Positions 1-8,233 of a stretch of DNA of 64,000 nt are shown here, one piece after another. Position numbers and translations under genes: made by a program. The notes under the pieces are model-generated. The model did no database searches. It was not told the origin of the DNA and saw only the letters and a program-made list of their open reading frames with translations. Position 1 is the stretch's first letter. Each line of letters starts with the position of its first letter. The stretch comes from Streptococcus mitis (GTDB lineage: Bacteria > Bacillota > Bacilli > Lactobacillales > Streptococcaceae): the NCBI RefSeq assembly GCF_003943935.1, contig NZ_RJOB01000004.1, forward strand, positions 66,768 through 130,767, read 5' to 3'.

Positions 1-279
1 CTAGAAGAAGCGGTTGAGCATATTGAAGCCCACAGTACCCATCATTCGGACGCAATTGTGACAGAAAATGCTGAATCTGCAGCTTACTTTACAGATCAAG
101 TGGACTCTGCAGCAGTCTATGTCAATGCCTCAACGCGTTTCACCGATGGTGGCCAATTTGGTCTGGGTTGTGAAATGGGAATTTCTACTCAGAAATTGCA
201 CGCGCGTGGTCCCATGGGCTTGAAGGAGTTGACCAGTTACAAGTATGTGGTTGCTGGTGACGGACAGATAAGGGAGTAA
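1..279 (+). CDS. proA: Gamma-glutamyl phosphate reductase, C-terminal part
   Basis: ProA reduces gamma-glutamyl phosphate to glutamate semialdehyde with NADPH, the second step of proline synthesis in the cytoplasm. Only the last 92 codons are in the window; the reading frame is open from base 1, so the start lies to the left. The tail holds the family block [16 protein letters not shown] followed by CEMGIST, which is typical of the C-terminal end of the enzyme, and ends in a TAA. proC starts only 3 bases after the stop and its ribosome binding site lies inside the end of proA, so the two are cotranscribed. proB is expected just upstream but is not visible. Confidence 0.95.
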   Translation, partial: LEEAVEHIEAHSTHHSDAIVTENAESAAYFTDQVDSAAVYVNASTRFTDGGQFGLGCEMGISTQKLHARGPMGLKELTSYKYVVAGDGQIRE

Positions 280-282
280 GAG

Positions 283-1080
283 ATGAAGATTGGATTTATC
301 GGTTTGGGGAATATGGGTGCTAGTTTGGCCAAGGCTGTTTCGCAGGCTAAGACGAGTGATAATCTTCTCCTTGCCAATCGTAGCCAAGCCAAGGTGGATG
401 CTTTCATTGCAGACTTTGGTGGTCAGACTTCAAGCAATGAAGAAATTTTTGCAGAAGCAGATGTTATTTTTCTAGGAGTGAAGCCTGATCAGTTCTCAGA
501 CTTGCTTTCTCAATATCAGACTATCCTTGAAAAACGAGAGAGTCTTCTTTTGATTTCCATGGCAGCTGGATTGACTTTAGAAAAACTAGCAAGTCTTCTT
601 CCAAGCCAACACCGAATTATTCGCATGATGCCTAATACTCCTGCTTCTATCGGCCAAGGAGTGATTAGTTATGCCTTGTCTTCTAATTGCAGGGCTGAGG
701 ACAGTGAGCTATTTTGTCAGTTATTAGCAAATGCGGGCCTCTTGGTTGAACTAGGAGAAGGCTTAATCGATGCAGCGACAGGTCTTGCAGGTTGTGGACC
801 AGCCTTTGTCTATCTTTTTATCGAGGCTTTGGCAGATGCGGGTGTTCAGACTGGATTGCCACGAGAGACAGCATTGAAAATGGCGGCTCAAACTGTGGTA
901 GGAGCTGGACAATTGGTCCTAGAAACCCAAGAGCATCCTGGAGTATTGAAAGACCAAGTTTGTAGTCCAGGCGGTTCGACTATTGCTGGTGTAGCAAGCT
1001 TAGAAGCGCATGCTTTTAGAGGAACCGTTATGGAGGCAGTCAAAAAAGCCTACAAACGAACTAAAAAACTGGGTAAATAA
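283..1080 (+). CDS. proC: Pyrroline-5-carboxylate reductase
   Basis: ProC reduces pyrroline-5-carboxylate to proline with NAD(P)H, the last step of proline synthesis. The 265-residue protein has the usual family length. It opens with a Rossmann nucleotide-binding motif (GFIGLGNMGASLAKA, about residues 4-18), carries RMMPNTPA in the middle, and has the P5CR signature around QVCSPGGSTIAGV near residue 230, followed by the C-terminal helices used for oligomerisation. It sits directly behind proA with a 3-base gap, completing a proline operon, and a simple terminator follows the stop. Nothing is truncated or odd. Confidence 0.96.
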   Translation: MKIGFIGLGNMGASLAKAVSQAKTSDNLLLANRSQAKVDAFIADFGGQTSSNEEIFAEADVIFLGVKPDQFSDLLSQYQTILEKRESLLLISMAAGLTLEKLASLLPSQHRIIRMMPNTPASIGQGVISYALSSNCRAEDSELFCQLLANAGLLVELGEGLIDAATGLAGCGPAFVYLFIEALADAGVQTGLPRETALKMAAQTVVGAGQLVLETQEHPGVLKDQVCSPGGSTIAGVASLEAHAFRGTVMEAVKKAYKRTKKLGK

Positions 1081-1106
1081 GAGGTGGCTTTGACTGCCTC
1101 TTTTAT
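1078..1106 (+). terminator. Terminator after proC
   Basis: A short hairpin (AAGAGG pairing with CCTCTT, loop of about 12 bases) overlaps the proC stop codon and runs into TTTTATGG. It is a weak to moderate intrinsic terminator for the proline operon. Confidence 0.55.
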
Positions 1107-1114
1107 GGTGGTTG

Positions 1115-1219
1115 ATACTCTTCGAAAATCAAATTCAAACTGCGTCAGCTTCACCTTGCCGTACTCAAGTACAGCCTGCGGCTAGCTTCCTAGTTTGCTC
1201 TTTGATTTTCATTGAGTAT
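1115..1219 (-). repeat. BOX element, boxA-boxC form without boxB
   Basis: The segment starts with ATACTCTTCGAAAATC and ends with GATTTTCATTGAGTAT, the characteristic ends of the pneumococcal BOX repeat read backwards. It contains the reverse complement of boxC (CGTCAGCTTCACCTTGCCGT) joined to that of boxA (GCGGCTAGCTTCCTAGTTTG), with no boxB copy between them; the junction has the palindrome GTACTCAAGTAC. At 105 bp it is the shortest BOX form. It lies between the proC terminator and the tmk promoter. A second copy in the opposite orientation is at 39,648. Confidence 0.9.
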
Positions 1220-1239
1220 GAAATGAGAAGACAAAAAGA

Positions 1240-1270
1240 TTGTCACAAACCCCTATTTTTTTGATAGAAT
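1240..1270 (+). promoter_or_regulatory. Probable promoter of tmk operon
   Basis: TTGTCA at 1240 and an extended -10 (TGATAGAAT, hexamer 1265-1270) with 19 bases between the hexamers. It lies about 30 bases before the tmk start and just after the BOX element. The long spacer lowers confidence, but the TGN extension compensates. Confidence 0.5.
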
Positions 1271-1299
1271 AGAAGTAGTAAAAAAGAAATGAGTTAGAC

Positions 1300-1938
1300 A
1301 TGTCAAAAGGATTTTTAGTCTCTCTTGAGGGACCAGAGGGAGCAGGCAAGACCAGTGTTTTAGAGGCTCTGCTCCCAATTTTAGAGGAAAAAGGAGTAGA
1401 GGTGCTGACGACCCGTGAGCCAGGCGGAGTCTTGATAGGAGAGAAGATTCGGGAAGTGATTCTGGATCCAAGTCATACTCAGATGGATGCTAAGACAGAA
1501 CTCCTTCTCTATATCGCCAGTCGCAGACAGCACTTGGTGGAAAAAGTTCTTCCAGCCCTTGAAGCTGGCAAGTTGGTTATTATGGATCGTTTCATCGATA
1601 GTTCCGTTGCCTATCAGGGATTTGGTCGTGGCTTGGACATTGAAGCCATTGATTGGCTCAATCAGTTTGCGACAGATGGCCTCAAACCTGATTTGACCCT
1701 CTATTTTGACATCGAGGTGGAAGAGGGACTGGCTCGCATTGCTGCTAATAGTGACCGCGAGGTCAATCGTTTGGATTTGGAAGGTTTGGACTTGCATAAA
1801 AAAGTTCGTAAAGGCTATCTTTCTCTTCTGGACAAAGAAGGAAATCGTATTGTCAAGATTGATGCGAGTCTCCCTTTGGAGCAAGTTGTGGAAACGACCA
1901 AGGATGTCTTATTTGACAGAATGGGATTATCTAAATGA
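1300..1938 (+). CDS. tmk: Thymidylate kinase
   Basis: Tmk phosphorylates dTMP to dTDP with ATP, feeding DNA synthesis. The 212-residue protein has the P-loop [10 protein letters not shown] at residues 10-19, the TREPGG motif in the substrate site and the [12 protein letters not shown] block that binds the nucleotide base. These three together are diagnostic of the family, and the length is normal. The start is an ATG about 30 bases after a plausible promoter. The gene overlaps holB by 4 bases (ATGA), so translation is probably coupled. tmk-holB-yabA-rsmI is a common order in streptococci and other Firmicutes. Confidence 0.97.
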   Translation: MSKGFLVSLEGPEGAGKTSVLEALLPILEEKGVEVLTTREPGGVLIGEKIREVILDPSHTQMDAKTELLLYIASRRQHLVEKVLPALEAGKLVIMDRFIDSSVAYQGFGRGLDIEAIDWLNQFATDGLKPDLTLYFDIEVEEGLARIAANSDREVNRLDLEGLDLHKKVRKGYLSLLDKEGNRIVKIDASLPLEQVVETTKDVLFDRMGLSK

Positions 1939-2825
1939 AACAAGATCAACTAAAGGATTGGCAGCCAGACCAGTTTGACCGCTTTGTCCGTATCCTAGAA
2001 CAAGACCAGCTCAATCACGCCTATCTTTTTTCAGGTTTCTTTGGAAGCTTGGAAATGGCGCAATTTTTAGCTAAGAGCCTCTTTTGTACGGATAAGGTAG
2101 GTGTTTTACCATGTGAGAAATGCCGAAACTGCAAGCTGATTGAACAGGAAGAATTTCCCGATGTCACCTTGATTAAGCCAGTCAATCAGGTCATCAAGAC
2201 AGAACGGATTAGAGAATTGGTGGGACAATTTTCTCAAGCAGGGATTGAAAGCCAGCAACAGGTATTTATTATCGAGCAAGCTGAGAAAATGCATCCTAAC
2301 GCAGCTAACTCTCTGCTCAAGGTCATCGAAGAACCCCAGAGTGAGGTTTATATTTTCTTCTTGACCAGCGATGAGGAAAAAATTTTACCGACCATCCGTA
2401 GTCGAACCCAGATTTTCCATTTTAAAAAGCAAGAAGAAAAACTCATCTTGCTCTTAGAACAAATGGGACTGGTTAAGAAAAAAGCAATTCTTTTAGCCCA
2501 GTTTAGTCAATCGCGAGCTGAAGCAGAAAAGTTGGCCAATCAGGCAAGTTTTTGGACCTTGGTCGATGAAAGTGAACGCCTGCTGACCTGGTTATTAGAT
2601 AAGAAAAAAGAAAGTTATCTGCAGGTTGCTAAATTAGCCAACTTGGCAGACGACAAGGAAAAACAAGATCAGGTTTTACGGGTTCTAGAAGTCCTCTGTG
2701 GGCAGGAACTTCTGCAAGCAAGAGTAAGGGGAATTCTACAAGATTTGCTAGAAGCTAGAAAAATGTGGCAAGCTAATGTTAGCTTTCAAAATGCCATGGA
2801 ATATCTGGTCTTAAAAGAAATGTAA
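1935..2825 (+). CDS. holB: DNA polymerase III subunit delta'
   Basis: The delta' subunit is the stator of the clamp loader that puts the beta clamp on DNA. The 296-residue protein has the clamp-loader AAA+ fold: the zinc-binding cysteine cluster CEKCRNC near residue 60, the sequence [21 protein letters not shown] in two parts typical of delta'/gamma, and RSRT in place of the SRC motif. The Walker A region (SGFFGSLEM) lacks the GxxxxGK signature, as expected for delta', which does not hydrolyse ATP. It overlaps tmk by 4 bases and is followed 39 bases later by yabA, another replication gene. Confidence 0.93.
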   Translation: MKQDQLKDWQPDQFDRFVRILEQDQLNHAYLFSGFFGSLEMAQFLAKSLFCTDKVGVLPCEKCRNCKLIEQEEFPDVTLIKPVNQVIKTERIRELVGQFSQAGIESQQQVFIIEQAEKMHPNAANSLLKVIEEPQSEVYIFFLTSDEEKILPTIRSRTQIFHFKKQEEKLILLLEQMGLVKKKAILLAQFSQSRAEAEKLANQASFWTLVDESERLLTWLLDKKKESYLQVAKLANLADDKEKQDQVLRVLEVLCGQELLQARVRGILQDLLEARKMWQANVSFQNAMEYLVLKEM

Positions 2826-2864
2826 ACTCAAAAATGAACGATAAAGAAAGGAAAGGGCTGTTTT

Positions 2865-3182
2865 ATGGACAAAAAAGAATTATTTGACGCGCTGGATGAT
2901 TTTTCCCAACAGTTATTGGTAACCTTGGCCGATGTGGAAGCCATCAAGAAAAATCTCAAGAGCCTGGTAGAGGAAAATACAGCTCTTCGTTTGGAAAATT
3001 CTAAGTTGCGCGAACGCTTGGGTGAGGTGGAGGCAGATGCTCCTGTCAAGGCCAAGCATGTTCGTGAAAGTGTCCGTCGCATTTACCGTGATGGATTTCA
3101 CGTATGTAATGATTTTTATGGACAACGTCGAGAACAGGACGAAGAATGTATGTTCTGTGATGAGTTATTATACAGGGAGTAA
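2865..3182 (+). CDS. yabA: Replication initiation control protein YabA
   Basis: YabA in Firmicutes bridges DnaA and the beta clamp and restrains new initiation at oriC. The 105-residue protein starts with an acidic leucine-rich coiled coil (about residues 8-55, the tetramerisation part) and ends with a zinc-binding domain with HVC and CMFC motifs. Length and layout match the family exactly. It has a good ribosome binding site (AAAGGAAAGGG region) and lies between holB and rsmI with a 2-base gap to the latter, as in many streptococci. Confidence 0.93.
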
Positions 3183-3184
3183 GC

Positions 3185-4054
3185 ATGAAGATTCAAAAAA
3201 GTTTTAAAGGGCAGTCTCCCTATGGCAAGCTGTATCTAGTGGCAACGCCGATTGGCAATCTAGATGATATGACCTTTCGTGCTATCCAAACCCTGAAAGA
3301 AGTGGATTGGATTGCGGCTGAGGACACGCGCAATACAGGTCTTTTGCTCAAGCATTTTGACATTTCTACCAAGCAAATCAGTTTTCATGAGCACAATGCC
3401 AAGGAAAAAATTCCTGATTTGATTGGTTTTCTGAAAGCAGGGCAAAGTATTGCTCAGGTCTCCGATGCGGGTCTGCCTAGCATCTCAGACCCTGGGCATG
3501 ACTTGGTTAAGGCAGCTATTGAGGAAGAAATTACAGTTGTTACAGTTCCAGGTGCCTCTGCAGGGATTTCAGCCTTGATTGCCAGTGGTTTAGCACCACA
3601 GCCACATATCTTTTACGGCTTTTTACCCAGAAAATCAGGCCAGCAAAAGCAATTTTTCGACTCGAAAAAAGACTATCCAGAAACCCAGATTTTCTATGAA
3701 TCGCCTCATCGTGTGGCAGATACATTGAAAAATATGCTAGAAGTCTACGGTGACCGCTCGGTAGTCTTGGTCAGAGAATTGACCAAGATTTATGAAGAAT
3801 ACCAAAGAGGAAAGATCTCTGAATTGCTAGAAAGCATTGCTGAAACGCCACTCAAGGGCGAATGCCTTCTCATTGTTGAAGGTGCCAGCCAAGATGTGGA
3901 GGAAAAAGACGAGGAAGACTTGTTCTTAGAAATCCAATCCCGCATCCAGCAAGGTATGAAGAAAAATCAAGCTATCAAGGAAGTTGCTAAGATTTACCAG
4001 TGGAATAAAAGCCAGCTCTATGCTGCTTACCACGATTGGGAAGAAAATGACTAA
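3185..4054 (+). CDS. rsmI: 16S rRNA 2'-O-methyltransferase RsmI
   Basis: RsmI methylates the ribose of C1402 in 16S rRNA with SAM, fine-tuning the decoding centre. The 289-residue protein shows the tetrapyrrole-methylase fold signatures: LYLVATPIGNLDDMT near the N-terminus, AAEDTR, then SDAGLPSISDPG and VPGASA, and a C-terminal helix-rich tail ending in a KSQLYAAYHDW helix. The ATG lies 3 bases after the yabA stop, and the SD (CAGGGAG) overlaps the end of yabA. It is the last gene of the tmk operon; an intrinsic terminator follows at once. Confidence 0.95.
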   Translation: MKIQKSFKGQSPYGKLYLVATPIGNLDDMTFRAIQTLKEVDWIAAEDTRNTGLLLKHFDISTKQISFHEHNAKEKIPDLIGFLKAGQSIAQVSDAGLPSISDPGHDLVKAAIEEEITVVTVPGASAGISALIASGLAPQPHIFYGFLPRKSGQQKQFFDSKKDYPETQIFYESPHRVADTLKNMLEVYGDRSVVLVRELTKIYEEYQRGKISELLESIAETPLKGECLLIVEGASQDVEEKDEEDLFLEIQSRIQQGMKKNQAIKEVAKIYQWNKSQLYAAYHDWEEND

Positions 4055-4055
4055 A

Positions 4056-4086
4056 CAGGGAAGTTTGCCTTCTTCCCTTTTTTTGT
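4056..4086 (+). terminator. Terminator after rsmI
   Basis: GGGAAG (4058-4063) pairs with CTTCCC (4072-4077) across an 8-base loop and is followed by seven Ts. It closes the tmk-holB-yabA-rsmI transcript. Confidence 0.8.
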
Positions 4087-4092
4087 TATACT
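4065..4092 (+). promoter_or_regulatory. Probable promoter of trmFO leader
   Basis: TTGCCT at 4065-4070 and an extended -10 TGTTATACT (hexamer 4087-4092), spacing 16. The -35 lies inside the rsmI terminator. A start near 4099 would give an mRNA leader of about 190 bases before the trmFO GTG. Confidence 0.5.
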
Positions 4093-4117
4093 AGTAGAAG
4101 AAAAAAATAGAAAGATT

Positions 4118-4276
4118 TGTGGGAGTGAAAAAGTCCTGTGGACTTTTTCAGCCTGAGCCAAGAAACTCGAAAGCGAAGTAAGTCCTGTGGACTTTTTCAG
4201 CCTGAGCCAGAAAACTCGAGAGCGAGGAAAGTCCGATTGGCTTTTTCAATGTGAAACTTGTCTTCACACTCCCAAA
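4118..4276 (+). repeat. 49-nt tandem repeat with hairpins in trmFO leader
   Basis: Two full copies of a 49-base unit (4131-4179 and 4180-4228, five differences) and a partial third copy (from 4229) follow each other with no spacer. Each copy starts with a hairpin: AGTCC, loop TGT, GGACT, extended to ten pairs in copy 1 (4127-4149). The third hairpin is degenerate (AAAGTCC / GGCTTTT). The block is enclosed by a perfect 8-bp outer stem, TGGGAGTG (4120-4127) with CACTCCCA (4267-4274), which ends right next to the trmFO ribosome binding site. Too few copies, with no spacers, for a CRISPR array. Function unknown. Confidence 0.8.
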
Positions 4277-4290
4277 GAGGTATTAGTGTC

Positions 4291-5625
4291 GTGTCTCAAT
4301 CTTATATCAATGTTATCGGTGCTGGTTTGGCAGGTTCTGAAGCAGCCTACCAAATCGCAGAGCGTGGTATTCCAGTTAAACTTTATGAAATGCGTGGTGT
4401 CAAGTCAACACCTCAACATAAAACAGACAATTTTGCTGAGTTAGTTTGTTCTAATTCCCTTCGTGGGGATGCTCTTACAAATGCTGTCGGGCTTCTCAAG
4501 GAAGAAATGCGTCGCTTGGGTTCTGTTATTTTGGAATCTGCTGAGGCTACACGGGTTCCTGCAGGTGGTGCGCTTGCGGTGGACCGTGATGGTTTCTCAC
4601 AGATGGTGACTGAAAAAGTGACCAACCACCCCTTGATTGAAGTGGTTCGTGATGAAATTACAGAATTACCAACAGATGTTATCACAGTTGTGGCTACTGG
4701 TCCCTTGACTAGTGATGCCCTAGCTGAGAAAATTCATGCCCTTAATAATGGAGATGGTTTCTATTTCTACGATGCGGCAGCGCCTATTATCGACGTCAAT
4801 ACCATCGATATGAGCAAGGTCTATCTCAAATCACGTTATGATAAGGGAGAAGCGGCCTACCTCAATGCTCCAATGACCAAGCAAGAGTTTATGGATTTCC
4901 ATGAAGCCTTGGTCAATGCTGAAGAAGCACCGCTTAATTCTTTTGAAAAAGAAAAGTACTTTGAAGGATGTATGCCTATCGAAGTCATGGCCAAACGAGG
5001 CATTAAAACTATGCTTTATGGTCCTATGAAACCAGTCGGTCTTGAGTATCCAGACGATTACACAGGCCCTCGTGATGGAGAATTCAAAACACCGTACGCG
5101 GTTGTGCAACTTCGTCAGGATAATGCAGCTGGTAGCCTCTACAATATCGTTGGTTTCCAGACTCACCTAAAATGGGGAGAACAAAAGCGTGTCTTCCAAA
5201 TGATTCCAGGTCTTGAAAATGCTGAGTTTGTACGTTATGGTGTCATGCACCGCAATTCTTATATGGATTCACCAAATCTTCTTGAGCAAACCTATCGTTC
5301 CAAGAAACAGTCAAACCTCTTCTTTGCTGGTCAAATGACGGGTGTGGAAGGCTATGTTGAGTCAGCTGCTTCAGGCTTGGTTGCGGGAATTAACGCGGCT
5401 CGTCTCTTCAAGGGAGAAAGCGAGGCTATTTTCCCAGAAACAACAGCGATTGGAAGCTTAGCTCATTACATCACCCATGCCGACAGCAAACATTTCCAAC
5501 CAATGAATGTCAATTTTGGAATCATCAAGGAGTTGGAAGGCGAACGTATCCGCGATAAGAAGGCTCGTTATGAAAAAATTGCAGAGCGTGCCCTCAGCGA
5601 CTTAGAGGAATTTTTGACTGTCTAA
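4291..5625 (+). CDS. trmFO: Folate-dependent tRNA uridine-54 methyltransferase TrmFO
   Basis: TrmFO (formerly Gid) makes 5-methyluridine at position 54 of tRNAs using methylene-tetrahydrofolate and FAD. The 444-residue protein begins with the FAD-binding GxGxxG motif ([21 protein letters not shown] split across residues 6-26), followed by YEMRG, and has [21 protein letters not shown] near the C-terminus, a second FAD contact. The start chosen is the GTG at 4291, because AGAGG lies 10 bases before it and the protein then begins [10 protein letters not shown] as in relatives; the frame is open further up to a TTG at 4258 but that sits inside the leader stem. A long structured leader precedes it. 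Confidence 0.94.
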   Translation: MSQSYINVIGAGLAGSEAAYQIAERGIPVKLYEMRGVKSTPQHKTDNFAELVCSNSLRGDALTNAVGLLKEEMRRLGSVILESAEATRVPAGGALAVDRDGFSQMVTEKVTNHPLIEVVRDEITELPTDVITVVATGPLTSDALAEKIHALNNGDGFYFYDAAAPIIDVNTIDMSKVYLKSRYDKGEAAYLNAPMTKQEFMDFHEALVNAEEAPLNSFEKEKYFEGCMPIEVMAKRGIKTMLYGPMKPVGLEYPDDYTGPRDGEFKTPYAVVQLRQDNAAGSLYNIVGFQTHLKWGEQKRVFQMIPGLENAEFVRYGVMHRNSYMDSPNLLEQTYRSKKQSNLFFAGQMTGVEGYVESAASGLVAGINAARLFKGESEAIFPETTAIGSLAHYITHADSKHFQPMNVNFGIIKELEGERIRDKKARYEKIAERALSDLEEFLTV

Positions 5626-5670
5626 TTTTTTTGAAAGAATTGCTCATGATACTATAAAAATCTTAGAAAT

Positions 5671-5681
5671 TGTGATAAAAT
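5671..5681 (+). promoter_or_regulatory. Probable promoter of pyrH-frr
   Basis: Extended -10 TGATAAAAT (hexamer 5676-5681), about 28 bases before the pyrH start. No convincing -35 box was found. Confidence 0.45.
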
Positions 5682-5708
5682 AGGTAGGATAAAAAAAGGA
5701 GAGTGAAA

Positions 5709-6446
5709 ATGGCGAATCCAAAGTATAAACGTATTTTAATCAAGTTATCAGGTGAAGCCCTTGCCGGTGAACGTGGCGTAGGGATTGATATCCAAACAGT
5801 TCAAACAATCGCAAAAGAGATTCAAGAAGTTCATAGCTTAGGTATCGAAATTGCCCTTGTTATTGGTGGAGGAAATCTCTGGCGTGGTGAACCTGCTGCA
5901 GAAGCAGGAATGGACCGAGTTCAGGCAGATTACACAGGAATGCTTGGGACCGTTATGAATGCTCTTGTGATGGCAGATTCATTGCAACAAGTTGGTGTCG
6001 ATACTCGAGTGCAAACTGCCATTGCCATGCAACAAGTGGCAGAGCCTTATGTCCGTGGACGTGCCCTTCGTCACCTTGAAAAAGGCCGTATCGTTATCTT
6101 TGGTGCTGGAATTGGTTCACCTTACTTCTCAACTGATACAACAGCAGCCCTTCGTGCAGCTGAAATAGAAGCGGATGCCATCCTCATGGCTAAAAATGGT
6201 GTCGATGGTGTTTACAATGCCGATCCTAAGAAAGACAAGACAGCTGTTAAGTTTGAAGAATTGACCCACCGTGACGTTATCAATAAAGGTCTTCGTATCA
6301 TGGACTCAACAGCTTCAACCCTCTCAATGGACAACGACATTGACTTGGTTGTCTTCAATATGAATCAACCAGGCAACATCAAACGTGTCGTATTTGGTGA
6401 AAATATCGGAACAACAGTTTCAAATAATATCGAAGAAAAGGAATAA
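5709..6446 (+). CDS. pyrH: UMP kinase
   Basis: PyrH phosphorylates UMP to UDP, an essential step of pyrimidine nucleotide metabolism, and is a hexamer regulated by GTP and UTP. The 245-residue protein belongs to the amino-acid-kinase fold: [16 protein letters not shown] at the N-terminus, [13 protein letters not shown] binding phosphate, GTGTPYFSTDT-like [13 protein letters not shown], and [14 protein letters not shown]. The ATG at 5709 follows AAGGAG by 7 bases; an in-frame GTG two codons earlier overlaps the SD and is rejected. frr follows 8 bases later, the usual pyrH-frr pair. Confidence 0.97.
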   Translation: MANPKYKRILIKLSGEALAGERGVGIDIQTVQTIAKEIQEVHSLGIEIALVIGGGNLWRGEPAAEAGMDRVQADYTGMLGTVMNALVMADSLQQVGVDTRVQTAIAMQQVAEPYVRGRALRHLEKGRIVIFGAGIGSPYFSTDTTAALRAAEIEADAILMAKNGVDGVYNADPKKDKTAVKFEELTHRDVINKGLRIMDSTASTLSMDNDIDLVVFNMNQPGNIKRVVFGENIGTTVSNNIEEKE

Positions 6447-6454
6447 AAAAGATT

Positions 6455-7012
6455 ATGGCTAACGCAATTATTGAAAAAGCTAAAGAGAGAATGACCCAGT
6501 CTCACCAATCACTTGCTCGTGAATTTGGTGGTATCCGTGCCGGCCGTGCCAATGCAAGCTTGCTTGACCGTGTACATGTAGAATACTATGGAGTAGAAAC
6601 TCCTCTTAATCAAATCGCTTCAATTACGATTCCAGAAGCACGTGTTTTGTTGGTAACACCATTTGACAAGTCTTCATTGAAAGATATCGAACGTGCTTTG
6701 AACGCTTCTGATCTTGGTATTACACCAGCTAACGACGGTTCTGTGATTCGCTTGGTTATCCCTGCTCTTACAGAAGAAACTCGTCGTGACCTTGCTAAAG
6801 AAGTGAAGAAGGTCGGTGAGAATGCTAAAGTGGCTGTTCGCAATATCCGTCGTGATGCTATGGACGAAGCAAAGAAACAAGAAAAAGCAAAAGAAATCAC
6901 TGAAGACGAATTGAAGACTCTTGAAAAAGACATTCAAAAAGTAACAGACGATGCTGTTAAACACATCGACGACATGACTGCCAACAAAGAGAAAGAACTT
7001 TTGGAAGTCTAA
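6455..7012 (+). CDS. frr: Ribosome recycling factor
   Basis: RRF splits post-termination ribosomes together with EF-G. The 185-residue length and the pattern are exactly those of the family: a long helical arm, [19 protein letters not shown] at residues 22-40, [20 protein letters not shown], the loop [15 protein letters not shown] and a C-terminal three-helix bundle rich in lysine and glutamate. It starts 8 bases after pyrH and is closed by a terminator directly after the stop. Confidence 0.97.
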   Translation: MANAIIEKAKERMTQSHQSLAREFGGIRAGRANASLLDRVHVEYYGVETPLNQIASITIPEARVLLVTPFDKSSLKDIERALNASDLGITPANDGSVIRLVIPALTEETRRDLAKEVKKVGENAKVAVRNIRRDAMDEAKKQEKAKEITEDELKTLEKDIQKVTDDAVKHIDDMTANKEKELLEV

Positions 7013-7025
7013 AAATAAACAGAAA

Positions 7026-7055
7026 AACTCAGTTGGCATTGCTGGCTGAGTTTTA
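7026..7055 (+). terminator. Terminator after frr
   Basis: AACTCAG pairs with CTGAGTT around a 13-base loop, followed by TTTTATT. It ends the pyrH-frr transcript; cvfB begins 17 bases later. Confidence 0.75.
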
Positions 7056-7071
7056 TTCGAAAGAAGGAAAT

Positions 7072-7926
7072 ATGAATACAAATCTTGCAAGTTTTATCGT
7101 TGGACTCATCATCGATGAAAATGATCGTTTTTACTTTGTGCAAAAGGATGGCCAGACCTATGCGCTTGCCAAGGAAGAAGGTCAACATACAGTAGGCGAC
7201 ACGGTTAAAGGTTTTGCCTACACGGATATGAAGCAAAAGCTCCGCTTGACCACTTTAGAAGTAACTGCCACTCAGGACCAATTTGGTTGGGGAACTGTAA
7301 CAGAAGTACGCAAGGACTTGGGAGTCTTTGTCGATACAGGCCTACCTGACAAGGAAATCGTTGTGTCACTCGATATCCTCCCTGAGCTCAAGGAACTCTG
7401 GCCTAAGAAGGGAGACCAACTCTACATCCGTCTTGAAGTGGACAAGAAAGACCGTATCTGGGGCCTCTTGGCTTATCAAGAAGACTTCCAACGTCTAGCT
7501 CGTCCTGCTTACAACAATATGCAGAACCAAAACTGGCCAGCCATTGTTTACCGTCTCAAGTTGTCAGGAACCTTTGTTTACCTGCCAGAGAATAACATGC
7601 TTGGCTTTATCCATCCTAGCGAGCGCTACGCAGAGCCACGTTTGGGGCAAGTCTTAGATGCGCGTGTCATTGGTTTCCGCGAGGTTGACCGTACGCTGAA
7701 TCTCTCCCTCAAACCACGTTCCTTTGAAATGTTGGAAAATGATGCTCAGATGATTTTGACTTACTTGGAAAGTAATGGAGGTTTTATGACCTTGAATGAT
7801 AAGTCATCCCCTGAGGATATCAAGGCAACCTTTGGTATTTCTAAAGGTCAGTTTAAGAAAGCACTCGGTGGCTTGATGAAGGCTGGTAAAATCAAGCAAG
7901 ACCAGTTTGGGACAGAGTTGATTTAG
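7072..7926 (+). CDS. cvfB: S1-domain RNA-binding protein CvfB
   Basis: CvfB-type proteins bind RNA; in staphylococci they affect virulence-factor expression. The 284-residue protein has three OB/S1-like segments (about residues 5-60, 65-130 and 145-210) and a C-terminal winged-helix part with [20 protein letters not shown], which is the standard layout. The start is the ATG at 7072 behind AAGGAAAT; the open frame continues upstream through the frr terminator, so that longer reading is rejected. yozE follows 8 bases after the stop and is likely cotranscribed. The physiological role in streptococci is inferred only from the family. Confidence 0.88.
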   Translation: MNTNLASFIVGLIIDENDRFYFVQKDGQTYALAKEEGQHTVGDTVKGFAYTDMKQKLRLTTLEVTATQDQFGWGTVTEVRKDLGVFVDTGLPDKEIVVSLDILPELKELWPKKGDQLYIRLEVDKKDRIWGLLAYQEDFQRLARPAYNNMQNQNWPAIVYRLKLSGTFVYLPENNMLGFIHPSERYAEPRLGQVLDARVIGFREVDRTLNLSLKPRSFEMLENDAQMILTYLESNGGFMTLNDKSSPEDIKATFGISKGQFKKALGGLMKAGKIKQDQFGTELI

Positions 7927-7934
7927 GGAGACAT

Positions 7935-8150
7935 ATGAGAAAATCATTTTACACTTGGCTCATGACCGAGCGCAACCCTAAAAGTAACAGCCCCAAAGCA
8001 ATTTTGGCAGACCTCGCTTTTGAAGAGTCAGCCTTCCCAAAACACACAGATGATTTTGATGAGGTGAGTCGCTTTTTGGAGGAGCACGCTAGTTTCTCTT
8101 TCAACCTAGGAGACTTTGACGCTATCTGGCAAGAATACTTAGAACACTAG
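7935..8150 (+). CDS. yozE: YozE family small protein (UPF0346)
   Basis: A 71-residue acidic, aromatic-rich protein ([15 protein letters not shown] at the N-terminus, [15 protein letters not shown] in the middle, WQEYLEH at the end). It matches the YozE/UPF0346 family in length and pattern. No enzyme motif, signal peptide or membrane segment is present, and the molecular function of the family is unknown. The SD (GGGAG) overlaps the cvfB stop, so the two form a short operon, a pairing kept in many streptococci. Confidence 0.88.
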   Translation: MRKSFYTWLMTERNPKSNSPKAILADLAFEESAFPKHTDDFDEVSRFLEEHASFSFNLGDFDAIWQEYLEH

Positions 8151-8190
8151 CGTATTCACTGGGTTTGGGCTAGTAATTTCTCCCTCCCTC

Positions 8191-8199
8191 TGCTATAAT
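8191..8199 (+). promoter_or_regulatory. Probable promoter of phoH
   Basis: Perfect extended -10 TGCTATAAT (hexamer 8194-8199), 34 bases before the phoH start codon. The -35 region (around TAGTAATTTC) is poor. Confidence 0.6.
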
Positions 8200-8233
8200 A
8201 AAAAGAAATAAAAGAATTAGAGAGGTTCTTTAT

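Noticed and set aside
1115..1219. RUP element
   Set aside because: Length is similar, but the ends and inner parts are boxA and boxC of BOX (GCGACGCTGACG in the other copy), not RUP.
1381..1884. Long minus-strand frame of 167 codons
   Set aside because: It is antisense to tmk, has no family features and no SD; shadow of a real gene.
4131..4250. CRISPR-like array
   Set aside because: Copies are head to tail with no spacers, only 2.4 copies of 49 nt, and no cas genes are in the window.
4258..4290. TTG start of TrmFO
   Set aside because: It falls in the leader outer stem, with no SD; the GTG at 4291 has a good SD and fits relatives.
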